A stretch of DNA of 23,368 nt from a virus: positions 1-23,368 of the IMG/VR virus record IMGVR_UViG_3300019776_000554. One strand, written 5' to 3'. The position numbers were made by a program, and so were the translations under genes. Below, piece after piece: positions 22,701 to 23,368 of this stretch (position 1 is its first letter; the number at the start of each line of letters is the position of its first letter). Under the pieces are notes generated by a model, which was given only the letters and a program-made list of their open reading frames with translations, made no database searches and was not told the DNA's origin.

Positions 22701-23345
22701 AATCAGCCCAACACCACGACTACGGGCGCAATTAATCGGGTACTGACGCTGACTGGCAACAATGTCCGGCAAGCCAATCAATCGACAAACGGATCAATTG
22801 CCCAAGCCCACGATATTCATGGCAACAATGTACGCCAACTTAATCGAAGCACTTCAGGCGCAATAGATCAGGCGGGAAGTTTGACGGGCAACTCTGTTAC
22901 TCAGTCCAATCGTTCGACCTCGGCTGCAATTACGCAAACCCATAAACTGACTGGTGCAAATTGCGTACAAGCCAATCAATCGAGTACGGGTGAGATTGCG
23001 ATTGAATATGTCTTAAGTGGCAATAATGCTCAACAAGTTAATACCAGCACAACTGCCAACATCGAGCAAATTCATGTCTTACAGGGCTTTAATTGCAATC
23101 AGCTCAATAAATCCACTACTGGGATTGTCGTAGTTCAAGGTCGTTTACTCGGGGCAAATTGTATTCAAGCCAATAGCAGCACTTCGGATCGAATCTACGC
23201 TTATCCCGTTGAAAACGCTCCAGCCGGATCAGCCTTTAATCGCTATCGCTTTAATCCCAATCGCCCGGTATCTAGCAACATGAATCGCCCAGATTTTATT
23301 AATACTCAGAGGCCATCCAATACGAATGTGATTGGGCCACTCTAA
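16770..23345 (+). CDS. Giant modular repeat protein, probable virion fibre or adhesin (2191 aa)
   Basis: Domains in order. Residues 1-245 are a beta-rich N-terminal domain (MSITFQTPGAVAYSS, WNLVTSLTGAGGYG, FVYERTVPAGG), typical of phage fibre/tail-surface proteins. Two 22-residue repeat units lie at 250-293. Module 1 opens RYWVGGTGTWDG at 294. One more unit sits at 630-651, then module 2 opens RYWVGGAGTWDA at 652 and a divergent module 3 opens YFRGAAGTTVWDG near 1011. Modules 1 and 3 end in similar motifs (YAGSHSTNGGNNINWNF, YAGANSTDGLDNTGWIF). Residues 1554-2147 are exactly 27 tandem 22-mers. The tail ends in NRPDFINTQRPSNTNVIGPL. No signal peptide or enzyme motif is seen. The start is GTG 16770. 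A surface fibre is inferred from composition and position. Confidence 0.85.
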   Translation: MSITFQTPGAVAYSSPQNATSISVAYPASNAVGEKLILILGMKPTVANGGSVSTPGSWNLVTSLTGAGGYGSTLGADTGNTNLFVYERTVPAGGLSGNLSITLSGSNISWAFMARLTNTSLYSWDSIAAATGSQTAAGNVNITFGSNPGVTANDYIIGAMCIPTDIGGGTNFSAEAFSQTSVTFGTVTEINEPQSGTGNDIGGFSCRSLVSSGTGSANPVMTATFGTTNTNIRGPAVFVRIREKLTTNNLTGNNCNQPNTTTTGAWSGPVTLTGNNCNQSNKTTMGGIGLTGNRYWVGGTGTWDGTDTSHWSDISGGASGASVPTSTNDVFFDSNSNTGTSAFTVSVLTTAGNCRDLKICTLDGAMTLYPDKEINIYGNLACPTTNFSLQYNFVNINLVKASGSATIDLHGGSNLANLRLSVNGDATFTLINHLDVGTSLNLIKGTLDFANYDVRIGGFGSTGNDVRTLYLRNSNIYSGNVNVSGNNFTLDCGNSTWHQISSTFGWSGSYRFWILDCAADFSNIWVSGTHTFHDLTRTSAINGVGFLFDNGATFEALTISGTSGNLVRLGTNNGTNQWTCTVTSGVVDLDYLNLSYSTATGGAVFYAGSHSTNGGNNINWNFADPVYVTLTGNSVNQPNTSTTGAIEAFEARYWVGGAGTWDASSTTHWSASSGGGGGASVPNSATNVFFNGSSDTGTGFTVTLSGTIACRNWTVENHDVTITFDGSPTLSVYKDIRWIPVSTNISASGLSGTCKLVGGAGASQSILFNNITVGLNLRFDGTSTTTYNFASDFTGNSNSVFTLINGILNTANYTLSVDHWTTSAGTSTTNLGSSLIIISGWQGLNYVAGSTINAGTSTVRFTTTAGVTGNITLPNYTLNNIEFPSTSKNDFIINQDGGNLNCNNLSITNATNGRKYFILGSSTSVSGFVNLTIAGTFTVTGSSHKNCSVFIPNFFLYTSPTTISANAVSLSYVNFLGIAATGSAAPFSGTSIGNIGFNSGITFTTPKTTYFRGAAGTTVWDGSNVFSATSGGAGAEANYPLPQDTVIVDENTLSSTISSTSSNIRIEFSTFDASTRTTALTFSRNSAIFVGGQAGAIKTPAAITWTATGDGIYIHSDCDLDIVNALNTPITMRVRKQGTPSSGTVKLLRNLTHNSQYGLTNIGGTLDLNGFTLKVWNYTSGTIATTASNLRGLWIHGGAMQIEYSATFSIHFDCTYNLGHTFVDGEYVDLVGSHPADTIRVNGGSSAGLDNAPSIRLNGAYSAYYTSTTYYNSIDATNGSGSLTIGNSKEYYGDITLGSSVTMTADGTGFTFIGSKNSAINSNGVSFKCPITINKSVGYDVTLSSNVTITDGYNLYLTQGNISLSSYTFQVNRFSVTGTSSRTIKFDTGTIAVSENGTPWANSNATNLSITGQSTGKIKLLSTTGSSNFQGQGLSYPNLELAGAGDIAVTGANTFYNLTNSVQPASITLPASTTTTFESFSLRGTAGNLVVVKSSSSTLKATLYKASGDVDCNYLNINDNAATGISAWYAGANSTDGLDNTGWIFANKPVAKNLTGNNCNQPNTTTTGAITRVLTLTGNNCNQPNTTTSGAISQTHKLTGASCNQRNTTTTGAINRTLTLTGNNCNQPNTTTTGAISRVLTLTGNNCKQPNSTTSAAINRTLTLTGNNVNQPNTTTTGRIARVQTITGNNCNQPNTTTTGAITRVLTLTGNNCNQANRTTTGQVTKEQMLTGNNVQQVNKSTNASITQTHKIYGNNVQQSNRSSSSAISQTHKLTGNSCQQANQSTSGAINRTLTLTGNSVQQANKSTSAGISQTHILSGANCHQSNRSSNGQVSLFEDLIGNNVTQHNYSTSASISQTHKIYGNNVNQPNSSATGAIYKTLTLTGNNVQQSNRSSSAAISQTHKLVGANCQQSNRSTSGAVIQTQTLVGNSVYQSNLCEQGAISQTHILAGNNVNQPNKSTSASIGGTITLTGNNVNQPNTTTTGAINRVLTLTGNNVRQANQSTNGSIAQAHDIHGNNVRQLNRSTSGAIDQAGSLTGNSVTQSNRSTSAAITQTHKLTGANCVQANQSSTGEIAIEYVLSGNNAQQVNTSTTANIEQIHVLQGFNCNQLNKSTTGIVVVQGRLLGANCIQANSSTSDRIYAYPVENAPAGSAFNRYRFNPNRPVSSNMNRPDFINTQRPSNTNVIGPL
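17517..17648 (+). repeat. Two 66-bp (22-aa) repeat units before module 1
   Basis: Two units, LTGNNCNQPNTTTTGAW... and LTGNNCNQSNKTTMGGI..., match the C-terminal array consensus although they lie nearly 3.8 kb away. They separate the N-terminal domain from the first YWVGG module. Confidence 0.85.
17649..21428 (+). repeat. Three long YWVGG-type protein modules
   Basis: Modules start at codons 294 (17649), 652 (18723) and about 1011 (19800), so the first two are each about 358 residues. The third runs on to 1553. Each opens with Y-W/F-V/R-G-G/A-x-G-T-x-W-D, then an S-G-G-Gly-rich-P segment and a T-N-D/N-V-F-F-type strand, with Asn/Thr-rich beta-solenoid-like sequence behind. They are diverged at DNA level, so this is an old duplication. 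Confidence 0.75.
18657..18722 (+). repeat. Single 66-bp (22-aa) repeat unit between modules 1 and 2
   Basis: LTGNSVNQPNTSTTGAI plus five residues matches the array consensus and sits exactly between the end of module 1 and the RYWVGG opening of module 2. Confidence 0.85.
21429..23210 (+). repeat. Array of 27 tandem 66-bp (22-aa) repeats
   Basis: Twenty-seven uninterrupted units without a single insertion or deletion. Consensus by position: L-T-G-N-N-[CV]-x-Q-x-N-x-[ST]-[ST]-[ST]-[GA]-x-I-x-[QR]-[TV]-[HL]-x. Gly3, Gln8 and Asn10 are kept in every unit. Units 1, 2 and 4 (21429, 21495, 21627) share their first 29 bases exactly, which suggests recent duplication or gene conversion. The fixed length and polar ladder fit a beta-solenoid with one coil per unit. 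Confidence 0.95.
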
Positions 23346-23356
23346 AAGGATTTTAT

Positions 23357-23368
23357 ATGGCAATCAAA
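23357..23368 (+). CDS. Start of a further gene cut by the window edge
   Basis: ATG GCA ATC AAA follows AAAGGA by 6 bases and lies 11 bases after the giant gene's stop. Only four codons are visible (MAIK), so nothing can be said of its product. Confidence 0.5.

Noticed and set aside
21429-23210. Regular repeats suggesting a CRISPR array
   Set aside because: The 66-bp period keeps one open frame, has no constant repeat with unique spacers, and encodes a 22-residue protein repeat.
1-23368. tRNA genes, integrase or attachment site
   Set aside because: I looked for cloverleaf-like and integrase-motif sequence and saw none; temperate lifestyle rests only on the repressor/operator region.

Overview
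The window is the early, regulatory and head-gene part of a tailed, apparently temperate bacteriophage (or prophage) genome. It has a lambda-like layout, HK97-type head genes and a P27-family terminase. No host gene or integrase is visible. Base composition is moderate (AT-rich regulatory gaps, roughly mid-40s % GC in genes by eye). Together with the gene families (DUF1376 replication protein, NinB/NinG, ParB-methyltransferase), this suggests a phage of a Gram-negative bacterium, possibly a freshwater betaproteobacterium. That host guess is an inference and was not tested.

Layout: (1) Positions 1-1398, minus strand: a leftward early operon with a 28-aa ORF, a one-span membrane protein, an ERF-family single-strand annealing protein and a YqaJ/lambda-Exo-type nuclease cut by the window edge. 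(2) Positions 1460-2680: an immunity region. A leftward repressor gene (1516-1944) is flanked by two inverted copies of one 49-bp operator/promoter module (1467-1515 and 2133-2181, 43/49 identical), resembling lambda OL/PL and OR/PR. The rightward copy precedes a Cro-position gene that is a paralogue of the repressor. (3) Positions 2684-6126, plus strand: a tightly packed early operon. It holds a DUF1376 replication protein with a possible internal origin, a lambda-P-like partner, a small Cys-rich protein, NinB (apparently frameshifted), a nuclease-like protein, NinG, a 45-aa ORF and a Q-like late regulator. (4) Positions 6127-6655: a 529-bp regulatory gap with 10-bp tandem repeats, a sigma70-type promoter with a dyad in its spacer, and two strong rightward intrinsic terminators. 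This is the arrangement expected for Q-type antitermination. (5) Positions 6656-9502: HNH endonuclease, two small exported proteins, a 36-aa membrane protein and a ParB-domain adenine methyltransferase. (6) Positions 9492-14789: terminase small and large subunits, portal, prohead protease and major capsid protein, followed by a terminator. (7) Positions 14856-16745: a small ORF that overlaps out of frame a glycosyltransferase-like gene, then a second (GT2-like) glycosyltransferase and a small virion-type protein. (8) Positions 16770-23345: a giant 2191-aa protein with three long YWVGG-type modules and a C-terminal array of exactly 27 tandem 22-residue repeats. A further gene starts at the right edge.

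Working model: the repressor holds PL and PR shut through paired operators. Derepression expresses recombination (ERF/Exo, NinB/NinG) and replication (DUF1376/P-like) functions, then the Q-like protein. That protein lets polymerase from the late promoter near 6481 pass the tandem terminators into the packaging, head and adhesin genes. The items most worth a second look are the duplicated operator module with its paralogous regulator pair, the NinB frameshift, the out-of-frame gene overlap beside two glycosyltransferases, and the repeat architecture of the giant protein.
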